Assembly: GCA_951799445.1 (NCBI GenBank)
Contig: OX637294.1
Coordinates: 25,259,452 to 25,323,451, forward strand
Direction: 5' to 3'
DNA length: 64,000 bases
DNA from: Pseudisothecium myosuroides
Lineage: Eukaryota > Streptophyta > Bryopsida > Hypnales > Lembophyllaceae
Of this stretch, positions 48,045 to 59,823 are shown piece by piece. A program made the position numbers and the translations under genes. Numbering within the stretch: position 1 is the stretch's first letter; each line of letters starts with the position of its first letter. Under the pieces are notes generated by a model that saw nothing but the letters and a program-made list of their open reading frames with translations, made no database searches and was not told the DNA's origin.

Positions 48045-50188
48045 TTAATTGTGCTGCGCACCCAGAATCAAGTAGCGCATTCCACATATTGTCTTGAGTA
48101 ACCTCCGAAGGCCACCGATTATTAGAAAAAACCGTACTATTACGGGAAATCCAGATAAGCCAAAGCGACAAGCCATGTAGAAGGGTCCAAATGGTTCGGA
48201 GAACATGAAAACGTCTTGGAAGTGAAGACCCAAAAATATATTGGGAAAAGTCAAACCGGGTATAGGGTCCGGTTGAGTCCCCTTGGATGTGGTAGAGAAG
48301 GGACTGAGCACAGTCCCAAACCTCTTGGGCCCTTGGGCAAGAAAAGAATCGATGTATAGGTGTTTCTTCGCAAGCTAAGGAACAACAACTATAGTTGGTA
48401 TCAATGTCCGGGGCAATTGTTGCACGCCATGAGTGTACCGCTACCGCATTGTGCCATACAGACCACATGAAAGCCGCCTCTTTCTGTGAACGTGACTTGT
48501 GCCAAACTTCTTTGCAATCAGGTAGAAATACTGAAGGGAGATGGCCAGACCATTTTGAGGATATAGATCTCTTTAACTGGCGATGTCTGGTGATAAGGTT
48601 ACGGCCAAAAGATGTAGTATAAGCCACCAAACTGTTGCCATCATCCCATTGCCAACGAGCAGGATCAAACTTCATAGATTGGATAGCACCGGAGAAGAGC
48701 AAATGCAAAGTGTTGTTGCTTCCTTTCTTAACTTCTAAAATGCGAACCCTGTGGACATGGCCAGTATGAGTTACAACTTCGTTTGAGGTTGGAATAATGG
48801 ACAATTGCCTTGAAGTGAGTCCGACTGTTGCTAATGGGACATCACTAGGCAAAACCAGAGTTTGAGGTTGAAGAAGCAAGATGCGATTATCAGGAATATG
48901 GTTTTTCCATGTGAGCATAGGAAGAGGGTCATCTAGTTGAGAAAAAAGTCCTAACCATTCTCCTTCTTGTGCAGTGTCAAACCGATGAGTAAGCATGAAT
49001 AGCTAGTGTGGAGGGATCCTAGATATGAGATAGAACCAACTATGCCTTTCCATTTCCGTAAGGGAAAAGCTAGAAGACACTTCATCCCATGATTTGAAGT
49101 CATGCATGTGGGAGTCCCAGAGATCACCTATTGTGCGTAAGCCACGCTGGGCTAACACCCTTGCAAGTCAGCTGAAAAGTTAAAGTTGGCTCCAATATAG
49201 CTAGTGGACCACCAGAGGTTGGTGGAGAGGACCTCGTCTGTGTTAGATGGTGGGATAGATTCTATGTGTTTCACTATAAGTCTCCATGCGTTGGTAGTTC
49301 TGTTCCAAACTCGAGAGCCCCGTTTGACTGAGGGTGTGTGGACCATGAACCACATTTTAGAGGGAAACCAGTACCCACATTTTGGATGTGGTTTCATGCA
49401 ATGGATTCTATATCTAAGTAAAATCTTCAAGTTGGATATGCCCGGCTCGATTGCAAAAAGTATCCATTTAGCTAAAAGCGCTGTAAGGGAAACCTCTGGG
49501 TCAAGTAGGTTAAGGCCCCCAATGCTTTTAGGGAGGCAACAATTGTCCCAGGCTACCCTGGATTGTGATGAATGTTTCGTGCCGCTCTAGAGGAAGTTCC
49601 TCATATTGCCTCAGATAGATCGGATAACCTATAGAGGGCCGCTCCATATAACAATAAAGTAATACAATGTAGATAAAAGGATGGCGTTGACCACTGTCGC
49701 TTGTCCAGCTAGGGAAAGACGCCGAGTAGTCCAATATGACAGCTTCTTTGAGATTTTCTGTTAGAGAAAGCCGTCAATGTCGGAGGTCTCTAGTGTAATG
49801 CCAAATGGGGCACCTAGTAACTTAGATAACAAACTCAGGGGAGCCCAAGTGAGACCAAAGTTGTCAAGCCATAGTGGTTTTATATTCTTAGAAAACCAAT
49901 AAGCAACACTCTTGGTCTAGTTGATGACTAGGCCCGTGGCTGAACCAAAACGTTGGAGAAGAGAGATAGTATTGCGAAGATATTCTTCTTGACCCCTAAT
50001 AGATAGTCCGGTATCGTCAGTATACTGAAGTACTAATTGTTGAAGATCGCTTTCAGGGAGTTGAATTCCTTGAATTCTTCCTAGACGTTGTTCCACAGAT
50101 GCTGCCATGTGAAGGGATTCCCCAACAAGTAGAAAAAGGTATGGTGCTAAAGGGCAACCTTGTCTGACTCCACGCTTGATGGGGAATG

Positions 50189-50193
50189 GGGTG
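50189..50193. repeat. Target site duplication of the nested insertion
   Basis: GGGTG on the + strand, repeated at 55065-55069. Confidence 0.8.
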
Positions 50194-50429
50194 TGTGGGC
50201 GCTAGATTACCCACCCTTGGTAATAAAGCGAACACCGACCAGGTTCTATGCCTTTATCCACAATTTTTAATATATGGGGGTGATGTGAGCGCGGTCCACT
50301 GTGCCTTTTAAGCAATGGATCTTTTTTGCTAACGTTTCCTAAGTGTCGTGCATGGCAGCGAATAATTAGAATGCATGTAATAACTCACAAGGTAACTGCA
50401 AAGCTCAGGGGTAATGGTAAAATTCTAAC

Positions 50430-51560
50430 TCCCTAACTATCTATCCTATGTCGAGGGTCGACTGGGTAGTTGGCGTCATTTCTAACGTCCCTAACTACGT
50501 AAAAAGGGGAACCCCTATGTTCCTTCCATGAACCCCTAAGACTATCTTGGGTTTCTAAGACTCCACCTAGAAGTTCTACTTTTAAAAGCTACCCCTAAAG
50601 TTCCAACTTCTTAATGTAACTCTAGATTTTACTTCTTCAGCTTGGTTCTAGGTATTAACTACCGACTTCTATTCTATGTTTTGACTTTTGACTCTAGGTT
50701 TTTACTTCTAAATCAACTTCAACTCCTAACTCCCAAGTTTTAACCTTCTAGGGTAATTTTAAGTTTCACTTTTAATTCTATATTCTTATTTCTAAACTAC
50801 TCTAAGATTTACCCTCTAAAGTTAACTCTAACTTTTTACCTTTTTACTGTAGATTTTTACTCCTAATTTAACTCTAGATTTTTAACTTTTAACTCTAAAT
50901 TTTTACTTCTAAAATTAATCTCCAATCTTAACCTCCGGGTTTAACTCTACATTTTCACTTTGACTCTGGGTTTTTTTCTACTTCCAACTAACTCTAAAAT
51001 TTAACCTTTAAATTTTATCTAAACTTTTGACTTTTGACTTTTGACTTCTACTTCCAAATTTAATCCTATCGTTTTAATCCTAGATTAACTCTAAATGTTA
51101 CCCTCCTAAATTTAATTCCAACTTTTAACTCTAGGGTTTTGACTTTTAATTTTAACTCTACTTCTAACTCAACAATCTACTTCCTAAGTGGATTCTACTT
51201 CTGACTTCTATTTCCTACTCTACTTTTTACTTCCCAAAGTTAACTCCAAATTTCGACTTTTGAATTTTAACTTCCCTAATTAAAATCTTAATTTAACTCT
51301 AGGTTTTTAACCGTTATTTGATCTTTAATTTTTAATCCTAAATTCTCCTTCTAATCTAATCCTAATTTCTGTCCATGGTTCCTTGTGGATCAATTTTAAT
51401 TAATATTCCTCCATTCTACCCCCTACCGCTCAACTTAGCCTAACGCGGTCAGTTTACGGTCGAATCTTAAGTGTAATATGTTTTTGGAAACCTCTAGCCC
51501 TAATCTATCAACTTTTGAATCTAAACTTCTAATTTGCACTAATCTCGGATGCTAATCACG
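50430..51560. repeat. Degenerate AACTCTA/TTTTTACTTCTA repeat inside the insertion
   Basis: Irregular reiteration of short units such as AACTCTAAATTTTTACTTCT and ACTTTTGACTTCTA with strong strand bias (few G on +). It leaves no meaningful frame. Confidence 0.7.
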
Positions 51561-52439
51561 CTCTAAGGCTGATTAGGAAAATAAATGCTAATTAGGGAGA
51601 AACATCAAAGATAAAATTAAAAACTCACCTCTTCACTACCGGTGTCGGAAATAACCTCGTCCACGTCCACGTCCACGTGTACGTCCTCATGCTCCATGGT
51701 AGTTTGTGGTTGTGTGTTGAATTTTTTCCAAGCTCACCGCTTATTTAGAAAATATTACAATTTTTGATGATCTAAACTCCCTCTTTCCCTTCCTCCTTTC
51801 TTTTCTTTCTTCCTCTTTCTTCTACACTAGCACTATTCCACCTAAGCTTTTATGAGTCTTACACTATAGTTTCGAACTCCAAAAAGGTTTTAAATGTTCC
51901 TCATACCCTCTTACACAACCTTGCTTTGTTTCATCCTAATCCTCTTCCCATCGGTCACTATGAATTCTCAAGATTTCTTTTCCTAAGCCTACCTACTCCT
52001 CACCTAGGCCACTATTTATCGTCTCTCACCTTTCTTGCCTACTTCTTCTCCTCCTTTCCTAATCTCCTTCCATTGTGTGTAGGTGTGAGCGGTGAGAGGA
52101 ACAATTTTGTGTGCAGGTACGGTGGTGCTCCGCTCTCTTCTCCCTCCTCCCTTTTGTATTTTTTGCCCTAATCCTACTTCAACCCCACTTAGCACAAAAT
52201 TAGTCCAACATGCTTTTGGTTTGGTTTGTCTTTGTTTGTGTTCTGGTTTGAAAAAACCAAAAATCAAAAAAAAAAAAAAAGAGAATCAGAAATTTGGGGA
52301 GGAGCTCGAATGGCCCCAGCCTCCCCTGCTGTACCGAGAGCCTGCTGGCCCTCCGGCTGGCTGGCCTTCCCGGCTGGCTGGCTGGGGGGTCGGCCAATTT
52401 AATTAATTAAACTTTTTTAATTAATTTCCTTTTTTTTTG

Positions 52440-52710
52440 TTATCACGCTGGTTCTGATTGTTGGCTGCTATTATGCTGGTTCTGATTGTTGGCTGGCTCG
52501 TTATGCTGGTTCTAATGTTGGCTGGCCGTATGCTGGTTCTGGAAAAATTGGATTTTTGACTAAGGCTACATAAAAGACTAGATTTCTGACTAAGGCTAAA
52601 AAGACTGGAATTTTGGCTAAGGCTAAATAAAAAGACTAGATTCTTGACTAAGGCTAAAAAGACTGAAATTTTGGCTAAGGCTAAATAAAGAGACTAGATT
52701 CTTGCTAACC
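52440..52710 (+). repeat. Two short tandem arrays inside the insertion
   Basis: TATGCTGGTTCTGATTGTTGGCTGG-type units (four copies, 52440-52545) are followed by GACTAAGGCTAAA..AAGACTAGATT units alternating with a GGAATTTTGGCTAAGG variant (52553-52710). Confidence 0.75.
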
Positions 52711-52919
52711 TAGGGGGGAATAGAACTTTGGGGGGTGCTAGATCCACTAAGATTTTTGGGATACAACTAATTAAATAAAACTTTGGGAAACCACTAAACT
52801 CTCTTAAACTTTGGAAAATGACTAAACTTCACTAAGTGCAAAGGAACCTACATATCTTGGAAGCTAAACTCTGGAGGTTTCCACAAAGGTCTTGGAAACT
52901 AGACTTTGGATCTAAACAC

Positions 52920-53320
52920 GGGGGAGGTGCAAAGCTTCGCCGTGAAATTGGTTTTAACACCAACTTTAGGACTTCTAGATTCCCCGAGGGTTCAAAGCTC
53001 CGCCGTCTACACTTTTAACACACGCTTTAGGACTTCTACTTTGTCATTAGTTCAAAGCTCCGCCGTCTACACTTTTAACACACGCTTTAGGACTTCTACT
53101 TTGTCACTAGTTCAAAGCTTCGCCGTTTCTAAGGGGGTCCACACAATGAGAGAGACTTTAGAAGAGGGAAAAAGCTAAACTTTTAAAGAAACCACACATG
53201 AGTTCAAAGCTTCGCCGTCCCGGAGGGGGGTCCACTCAATAAGGAGAAGATTAGAAGAGGGTTTGGAATAAACTTAGCAAAAAACATGTACAAGGAGGTT
53301 CAAAGCTTCGCCGTCCCGGA
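52920..53320 (+). repeat. Tandem array around the motif CAAAGCTTCGCCGT
   Basis: Six occurrences of GTTCAAAGCT(T/C)CGCCGT. The middle ones are spaced by a near-perfect repeat of about 61 bp (52990-53113), and the later two share a downstream CCCGGAGGGGGGTCCA block. In the LTR reading this lies downstream of the TATA box on the minus strand. Confidence 0.8.
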
Positions 53321-55064
53321 GGGGGGTCCATTCAACAAGGAAAAGAATAGAAGAGGGTGTAACGGAACACAAAGATAATCACACAAGTTAGACCACGTGG
53401 CAACACAAAGCTCACACGCTAAAGGCCCCCCAAAGCGGCATCGCCAAGGTACGGTGGGGGGTGACTTTAGGATTAGTGCAAGAGACTAAAGACCCTTAAA
53501 ACTCCACAACTTAGAACACAACATGCACGAGAGGGAGAGAGAGGCTCTCCACTCACAACAAGGTACCAAAACTTTGCAAAAGTGTACACAAAACAAGGTA
53601 GAAGGACCCCCAAGGACCTTCAAAGCTTGAAAATAAGCAACAATGGAGCCAAAAGTGCTCCGAAAACACCGTAGATGTTTTTGGCTTAAAACGCCAAAAT
53701 ATCCAAAATAACTTGGACCCACGGACCCAAACAAGAATTGGGGGTGTTCTAGAGAGAGAAATGGGGCCCTTATATAGGTTTCCAAGGACTCACCCTTCCC
53801 TCTAGAGTTCTAAGGTAACCTTATCAACGAGGATTTTCATCCTCATCCTCAAAGATTTTCATCCTACATCCTAAAAATCTACTTCTACCATCCATGCTGG
53901 ACCAACATCCTAACTTTTGGAGATTAGCTCCAATCACCAAATAGATTGCGCCGTTGGATCCAGATCGCCGTGTTCAGTCAGGATCCCTCTACCCCCCGTA
54001 CCGAGGCCAAAAACCCATCGTAGGCTAATTTAGTTTAAAAAACCGAATCGTGGTAAAATCCTAGATCTTGGGGGTCTCCTATTTTGAGAAATGTGAATAG
54101 CCTAGGGTCTCCGGTAGGTGTGAGAAAGTCGGGAAGGACTTTTGGTTGACTTTGTTTCGCTATCGTATGGTCCCGGGATGCTGGTCAACGTGGCGGGGAC
54201 CCCGCCACGTGGTTAATTCCCGAGGAATCTCGCCGGTTCGGGTACTTGCCGCTATCGGAATGTCGTGAAACTTCACGGAGCGCATTATTAACATAAAACA
54301 AGCTAGTCTAATTTTTAGTGAGATTTTATTGTAACCTGGGTAATTTCCATGAAATTCCCGTTGGAGGTTAGGAGGGTTGACCACCCGGAAAAGGTTCTTC
54401 TGCAAGTCGGAAGATGCCGGGATTTTTCACGTGACCTCTCAGGGAGTCGCATGAAAGACGTGCGGGTGTATTTCCGTACCTGGCACAATTGGTGAATGGA
54501 GATTAAAACTGGCCATCTCCTCGAATTAGCGACGGTGCAGGAATCTTCTGCAGGTGGAGGAATCTTGGCAAACTGATTTCGCCGTTGGACTCCTGGCATG
54601 GGATTCACCCTAGAACACCATCCTTGGGCTGTAGATTCCTCCACGGGCCCGGTCTTGCGTGAGTGGCTCCTGCATGCTAACAATCGGGATTTTGGGAATT
54701 CGTCGATCTAATGGGGAATTCTAAATCGAACTCTAGGACCCGACCCAGTGTCCTTGCTGTGGATCCCTCGGACCGACCTAGCTTTGAATCGCCACATTCA
54801 TGGTGGGATTTAGCCCTTTTGGGGCTGTGTGACTCAATTCCTCCAAATCTAACCTTTTCGTTATTTCTATACTATTTTTAGGCAAGGTTTGGAGGATAAT
54901 AAGTAAAAACACGAATCTAGACCAAATACTATAATGGATATGACACAACCCTATTTCGGTTCTACACTCTTTTTATGGGTTTTTGTATACTTTTATCAAC
55001 TTTAAATTGCAAGTTTCCAAAAAAATAATTCTACAAGTCCCAAGTGACAAATTGGGAGCTCACA

Positions 55065-55069
55065 GGGTG
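55065..55069. repeat. Target site duplication of the nested insertion
   Basis: GGGTG, the partner of 50189-50193. Confidence 0.8.
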
Positions 55070-57019
55070 GTAAACTTTCCATTGAGCAGAACCGAGGCTG
55101 AGGCGTCTTGCAACAACATCAAAACTAGCCTAATGAATGATTAAGGGATACCCAATTTCCGCATTACTAGAAAAAGGAAGTCCTAAGAGACTACATCATA
55201 TGCTTTAGTAAAATCTAATTTTAAAAAGATAAGATCCTAGTCAGAGTCCTAGGCCATTCTACAGTCTCATATTGTAGAAGTATATTACCTAGAATATGTC
55301 TAAATGGAAGGAAAGCTGATTGCTCGGGGCTGATGGCATCTTTGAGAAGATGTTGAAGTCTAATCTGGAGAGCTTTGGCAACAATTTTGTAGGAAACATT
55401 TAATAAAGTAATAGGTCGCCAATTAGCTAGGTCGGCTCGGTCATCTGCTTTGAATAAAAGTGCAATGGCCCCAGATGTCATGCCTACTGGGAGGTGGCCT
55501 TGGAGAATTGAAGTCAATACCATCTCAGTAAATTCGTCACCTATAAGATCCCAGAAGCGACAGTAGAACTCCGTGGTAAGCCCGTCAGGACCAAGACTTC
55601 TAGCTTTCGCCATTTGCAATAAAGCTTGGTGTAGTTCATCTTTGGATAAAGGAAGGCCCAACAATTGGGCCATAGAAGGTGTGAACTTACGGGTAACACA
55701 AAATAATATTGCATCTCGATCAACCCGGACCTGCTGACTCATCGTTTACTCTGAGTATAACCTAGTATAGAATTGAGTGCAGATGTCCTCAAGCTCGTTG
55801 CTATCGTGGCATAGCTGGCCTTGGTCATTTCGTAACTCTGTAATAGCTGATGTGTTGGGATTTTCCCAAACCGCATGAAAGAAATCTGCAAAAAGTCGGT
55901 CCCCAAAGAGTTTCCATCTGGCCCTAGTCCTTATCTTGCGCCCTTCTAGCTTCCTGTTTTCAAAGTCAGCAAGCTTAGAACGAAGACTATTTACCTCCTG
56001 TTGAAGTTGAGTCGAAAGAGGGTTGAGTTGTAATTGAATGCTCACATGATCCAAATGGGCACATAAATTGACTTCTTGCTCCAGATAGCTCTTAGCACGA
56101 CTAATGCAATAGCGTCAATATGTGCGGGTAACCCTCTTGAGTTTAGAGAAGAAAGAGGCGTTACTTGGTGAAGACTCCCAAGCAGCCCGAATCTCCATGT
56201 TAGCATCATCAAAATAGAGTGCAGACATTGCCCACCTACTGGGGCGCTTTGAAGCCTTAGCTAGCTCAATGACAAGAGAGACGGGGCAGTGATCGGATCG
56301 AGTATGGTCACTTCGGATTCTATATTCTAATATCTGTCTTTTGCTAGTGGAGGAATCCGGGAAGACGTAACAACGGTCAAGGCGCACCATTGTAAGAGCG
56401 CTATCAGTACGGGCATTGACCCAAGAATAAGTAAGAAAAGGGGAGGTCAAAGGGTATTCGGCCACTTCAAGTGTATCCTTGAGCCCGTTGAAGAGGAGCC
56501 TCTCATGTGCTGTCAAGGAGCTTCTAGAAGTGTTGGTTTTATCCGAACGCCTTTCAACCATATTAAAGTCACCTAACATAATCCAACGGCATGATGTTGG
56601 AAGTTCTCTGGACATGGTTTCCCAAAGGACTTTACGGGCTAGAGGTTCATTAGGAGCATATACATTGGCAAAACCTATATCACCTCCTGGGATCCTAGAT
56701 AAGATAAACCAATGAACTCTCCCCCCGAAGAGAGAACCTGATTGAGAAATCAGCTTAGTCCACCTTGGTAAAATGAAAGAGGCTACACCTTCCTTTCCTG
56801 CATGTGTACCATCAGGTGTGTAGCCTGGCTCCATGTCAGTATAAAACGTAGTAGCACGTTTCCATAGTTGTCTCCCAAGATTGGAGATGCTAGCGCCACA
56901 GAGCTTGTGCTCCTGTATAAACAACAAGTCCACAGGATTCTTCTGGATATATTGACCTAGATTGTCTATTGCAGAGGAGTCATTCAAGCCTCTGACGTTT
57001 TGAGATAGGATTTTCAAAA

Positions 57020-59823
57020 TCATAAGATAGTCGGATCGGGGGTATACCTAGCACCCCCTGCGCGATCAAATGTGTGGCTTCTTAACCTACTTTTAATTCT
57101 CCAAGTATCCAAAGTGGGATCGGCTGTAACTAAGGTAACATTAACTTGCGGTGGTTGAGAGTGACCATCACCTTGATTCCTCGCAAGTGATTTGACACTT
57201 CTTAAGGAGAAGTCTTCAGCAGGGAGAGCCTCCAAAGAAAATGGATCATCTGCAAGCCACTGTGGTAAGGAACCCGAGATGTGATGGAACACACACATAG
57301 CTAATGATGTGTCGTTTTCTGTTGAAGGAGAAGAAGGCTGCGACGGCCCTTGGAAAGCAGGGAGGTTAAGCTGTGCATTTTCAAATAGCTCTTTGTCAAG
57401 GTTTGATTCTAAGGGTGGGGGAAACTAAGGTGATCAAGTTGTGTAAGGCTCACGACCTGAATAACAAGTGGGCTGCTATCTAATGGTGAATTGATAGAGT
57501 GGACAGTATGGGGAGTTTGCAGTACAATGGGATTGCTAATTAATGGGACTGAAAGGTTAGATGAGACTAGGGGAAAGCTTAACGCATCTATTGGAAGGAG
57601 GCCAGTGTGAGAGCTACTGGATTGTCGATCGGCATGATCAAGATTGGGTCGATGGGGGAACTGGGCCTGGAGATTGATGTTGGGAGAAGAGGATGGGGTG
57701 ACGGAAAGAGGTGGGATAATGTTGCAAGAGGCTGGGGGGTGAGCTAACTTGGGGTTGGTGGTACTAATGTCTTGTGAAATGGGTAGGTTGTTTTCATGGG
57801 AAATTGTAGGGTTTTCTACTTCAGATATATGTTGGGGAATGATGTTACTAGGGAGGATAGGGGGGAAAGGTAACAACTCAGGGTGGTACTCGTACTCTGA
57901 ACAGGTAGTGGGACGATAGTTGGAGTTATGGTACTCATGGTTGTACTTGAAGTAGGAATTGGTTCTAAAGATTGGGATTGGGGTTGGAGTTGGGGTTGAT
58001 TGGGACTTAGGAGAGTTAACTGGGGGTTGCAGCTCAGGTGGATCAATTGGAGGAGAGGCTAACTTTGAGGATGCCACGATGGAGGGAATGCCAACTTGTT
58101 CTTCACGTACTTTGCTGCGCCGCTCGATCGACACCTTCCTGGCCCAGAGCTGAGTCGAAGTGGCCGGTATTGCAGGATTGCGAGGGCCGCTGCTATGTTT
58201 GCGAGCACGTACTGGGATGAAGCCTTCAGCGTTTGGGATGGGAAGAGAAGGGCGAGTTTGTTGATTGTGATTTGAGCTGTGGCGATTGTAACGTCTGTTG
58301 CGGTTAGAGTTGGAATTCGAACTGCCAACTGGTTGGGGTCTGGAGTATATAGGAGCTGAGGGACGGGCAGTTGAATTGGTATCTTGATGAACTGGATCAT
58401 GGTTAGCTTTGCGTATGTCTTGATTGTTACTATGTAATAGAGCAGGGCACTCAGGAGTAGGATGCGAGGATGCTAGACAAGATTTGCAATTAAGCCTTGG
58501 ATCTTCGTAAATCACCCGTATCTCAATATCTCCAACTTGACTGTCTTGGATGAGGATTTTTGACGTCCACCCTTGAGCTAGGTTTAGAGCCACGCAATAT
58601 CTATGAGGGCTGAAGGCTGGATCAAGGATGTCAGTTGCAAGGACCCTCCCAAGGAGACTAGAGATCATGCCAGAAAATGGGATGTATTTGAGGGGTAGTC
58701 CCTCAAGAATAAGCCAGCAAGGGTGACTAATACTTGTAGAAGAGTTAGGGTTGAAAGAAGGCTGCCATTGTTGGTATGATGCCTCACCCATGGGGAACCT
58801 ATGCAACTAGAAATTGATAGCTTTTTCCACCACCTCTTTGCAGTCTAGTTTGACATAGAAAAAACCATTCCCAGCTGGTTTGTAATAAATGATGCGATAT
58901 GGGCGTAGTAAGTGATCAAGATCAGATAGCCACGAATGTATGGACGATTCATCCAGCTTCCCTCCTACGAAGTTGGCTATCACCACATGGTTCTGCAAGG
59001 ACTGGACTTCTTGTTCTAAAGCTGACGAATCGATAGCAAAATGTGGGAGTACCTTGTGAGACTGGATGAGCAACCCAACCCAGTTGCGATGCAAGGCAGG
59101 CGGTAGCACTTCCCCCGAAGAAGCCACAAATGGAATAAGATGAGGTGCTGGAGGTAGCCGATCGTATTGCAGAGCGGAACGCTGTGGTGTTGGAGGTGGC
59201 CGATCTTGATGGAGACTGATACGTTGCGGTGCTGGAGGAGGCTGATCTTGATAGAGATTGGTACGCTGCGGTGCTGGAGGTGGCCGATCTTGATGGAAAT
59301 TGGTACGTTGTGGCGCTGGAGGTGGCCGATCTTGATGGAGATCGGTACGCTGTGGAGATGGAGGAGGCTAATCTTGATAGAGATTGGTACGCTGCGGTGC
59401 TAGAGGTGGCCGATCTTGATGGAGATTGGTAAGCTATGGAGCTGGAGGTTGCCGATCTTGATGGAGATTGATATGGGGCAGAGCTGGAGGTGGCCGATCT
59501 TGATGGCGATTGATACGCGGCGGTACTGGAGCTAGCTCACTTTGGTATCGCCCATGAAGACCAGCGTTCTGATCTCTTCGGTCTGGGAATTGACATTGAT
59601 CATGCTGCCACCGAGCTTGTTCAATAGGATGGATGTCATGTCGAACTGCGCCAAGTTATTGGCCTGGGTACTGACTCCTGGCAAGGTGAGCAGATCTCTG
59701 AAAACCTCTTCGCTCCTTGTCTTGCTCTAATTGAATCTTGCGTGCGTGTTGGTTGTGCAGGTCGAAGAACTCATCACCAGAGATGGGGTGCCCTTCTCTG
59801 ACAATGTCTCTGTATGACGTCAT
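57020..59823 (-). pseudogene. LINE ORF1: Pro-rich repeats, DUF4283-like domain, CCHC zinc knuckle
   Basis: Starts ATG at 59823 (MTSYRDIVREGHPISGDEFF). About 65 further residues lead into roughly nine 14-residue repeats of the type PPPAPQRTNLHQDR (59537-59147), then a DUF4283-like nucleic-acid-binding region (VVIANFVGGKLDESSI to SSLLGRVLATDIL). A zinc knuckle follows (CKSCLASSHPTPEC, CX2CX4HX4C), then a long Ser/Pro/Asn-rich tail. In-frame stops lie at 59656-59658, 59434-59436, 59368-59370 and 58807-58809, and a one-base indel in the C run near 57419 shifts the frame. After the shift the frame continues to a TGA that overlaps the ORF2 ATG (ATGA, 57020-57023). ORF1 proteins of this class bind LINE RNA; the role of the repeats is unknown. 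Confidence 0.85.
59147..59537 (-). repeat. 42-bp tandem repeat encoding a 14-aa unit
   Basis: About nine copies of a 42-bp unit (on + GATCTTGATGGAGATTGGTA, then CGCTGCGGTGCTGGAGGTGG, then CC). Because 42 is a multiple of three, frames are open on both strands, but the minus-strand frame continuous with LINE ORF1 is the meaningful one. Confidence 0.88.

Larger units (their letters stand above)
50194..55064 (-). mobile_element. 4871-bp non-coding insertion, probable giant solo LTR
   Basis: Read on the minus strand it begins TGTGAGCTCCC and ends GCGCCCACA, i.e. TG...CA with short inverted ends, and it is flanked by a 5-bp duplication (CACCC on minus). Collapsing the duplication rejoins the LINE RT frame (KFTT to PFPIKRG). 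The first and last few hundred bases are not direct repeats of each other, so it is not an LTR-internal-LTR structure; a single long terminal repeat left by recombination fits best. A TATA box (CCTATATAAGG on minus, near 53768-53778) could mark the U3/R boundary. It contains tandem repeats (52440-52710, 52920-53320, about 50430-51560) and no gag or pol. The alternative is a non-autonomous DNA element with ends TGTGRGCKC. Confidence 0.7.
46951..57023 (-). pseudogene. LINE ORF2: endonuclease / reverse transcriptase / zf-RVT, interrupted
   Basis: Starts ATG at 57023. The endonuclease (57023-56115) keeps its EEP motifs: SQNVRGLN, FIQEHKL, LGDFNM, RLDRCYV and SDHCPV. The RT follows (KARSLGPDGLTTEFY, NWRPITLLNVSYKI, KLDFTKAYDVV, then across the insertion IKRGVRQGCPLAPYLF and QYTDD at 50024-50013). 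A zf-RVT-like Cys/His region follows (CSLACEETPIHRFFSCPRAQ, near 48320). The frame ends at TAG 46951. Breaks include TGA 56115-56117, TAA 55746-55748, a frameshift near 55240 and several later stops. A 4871-bp element sits between KFTT and PFPIKRG of the RT, and a TTAA element interrupts the C-terminus. Excising either at its duplication reconnects the frame locally. No RNase H domain was recognised. Confidence 0.88.

Noticed and set aside
47816..48097. 93-codon + frame and similar frames at 3320-3544, 36851-37051 and 39876-40094
   Set aside because: All lie in copies of the non-coding 0.93-kb TTAA element; the frame is not a transposase and is disrupted or altered between copies.
59167..59432. 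Trp/Leu/Ile- and Asp-rich + strand frames
   Set aside because: Shadows of the 42-bp repeat, which belongs to LINE ORF1 on the minus strand.
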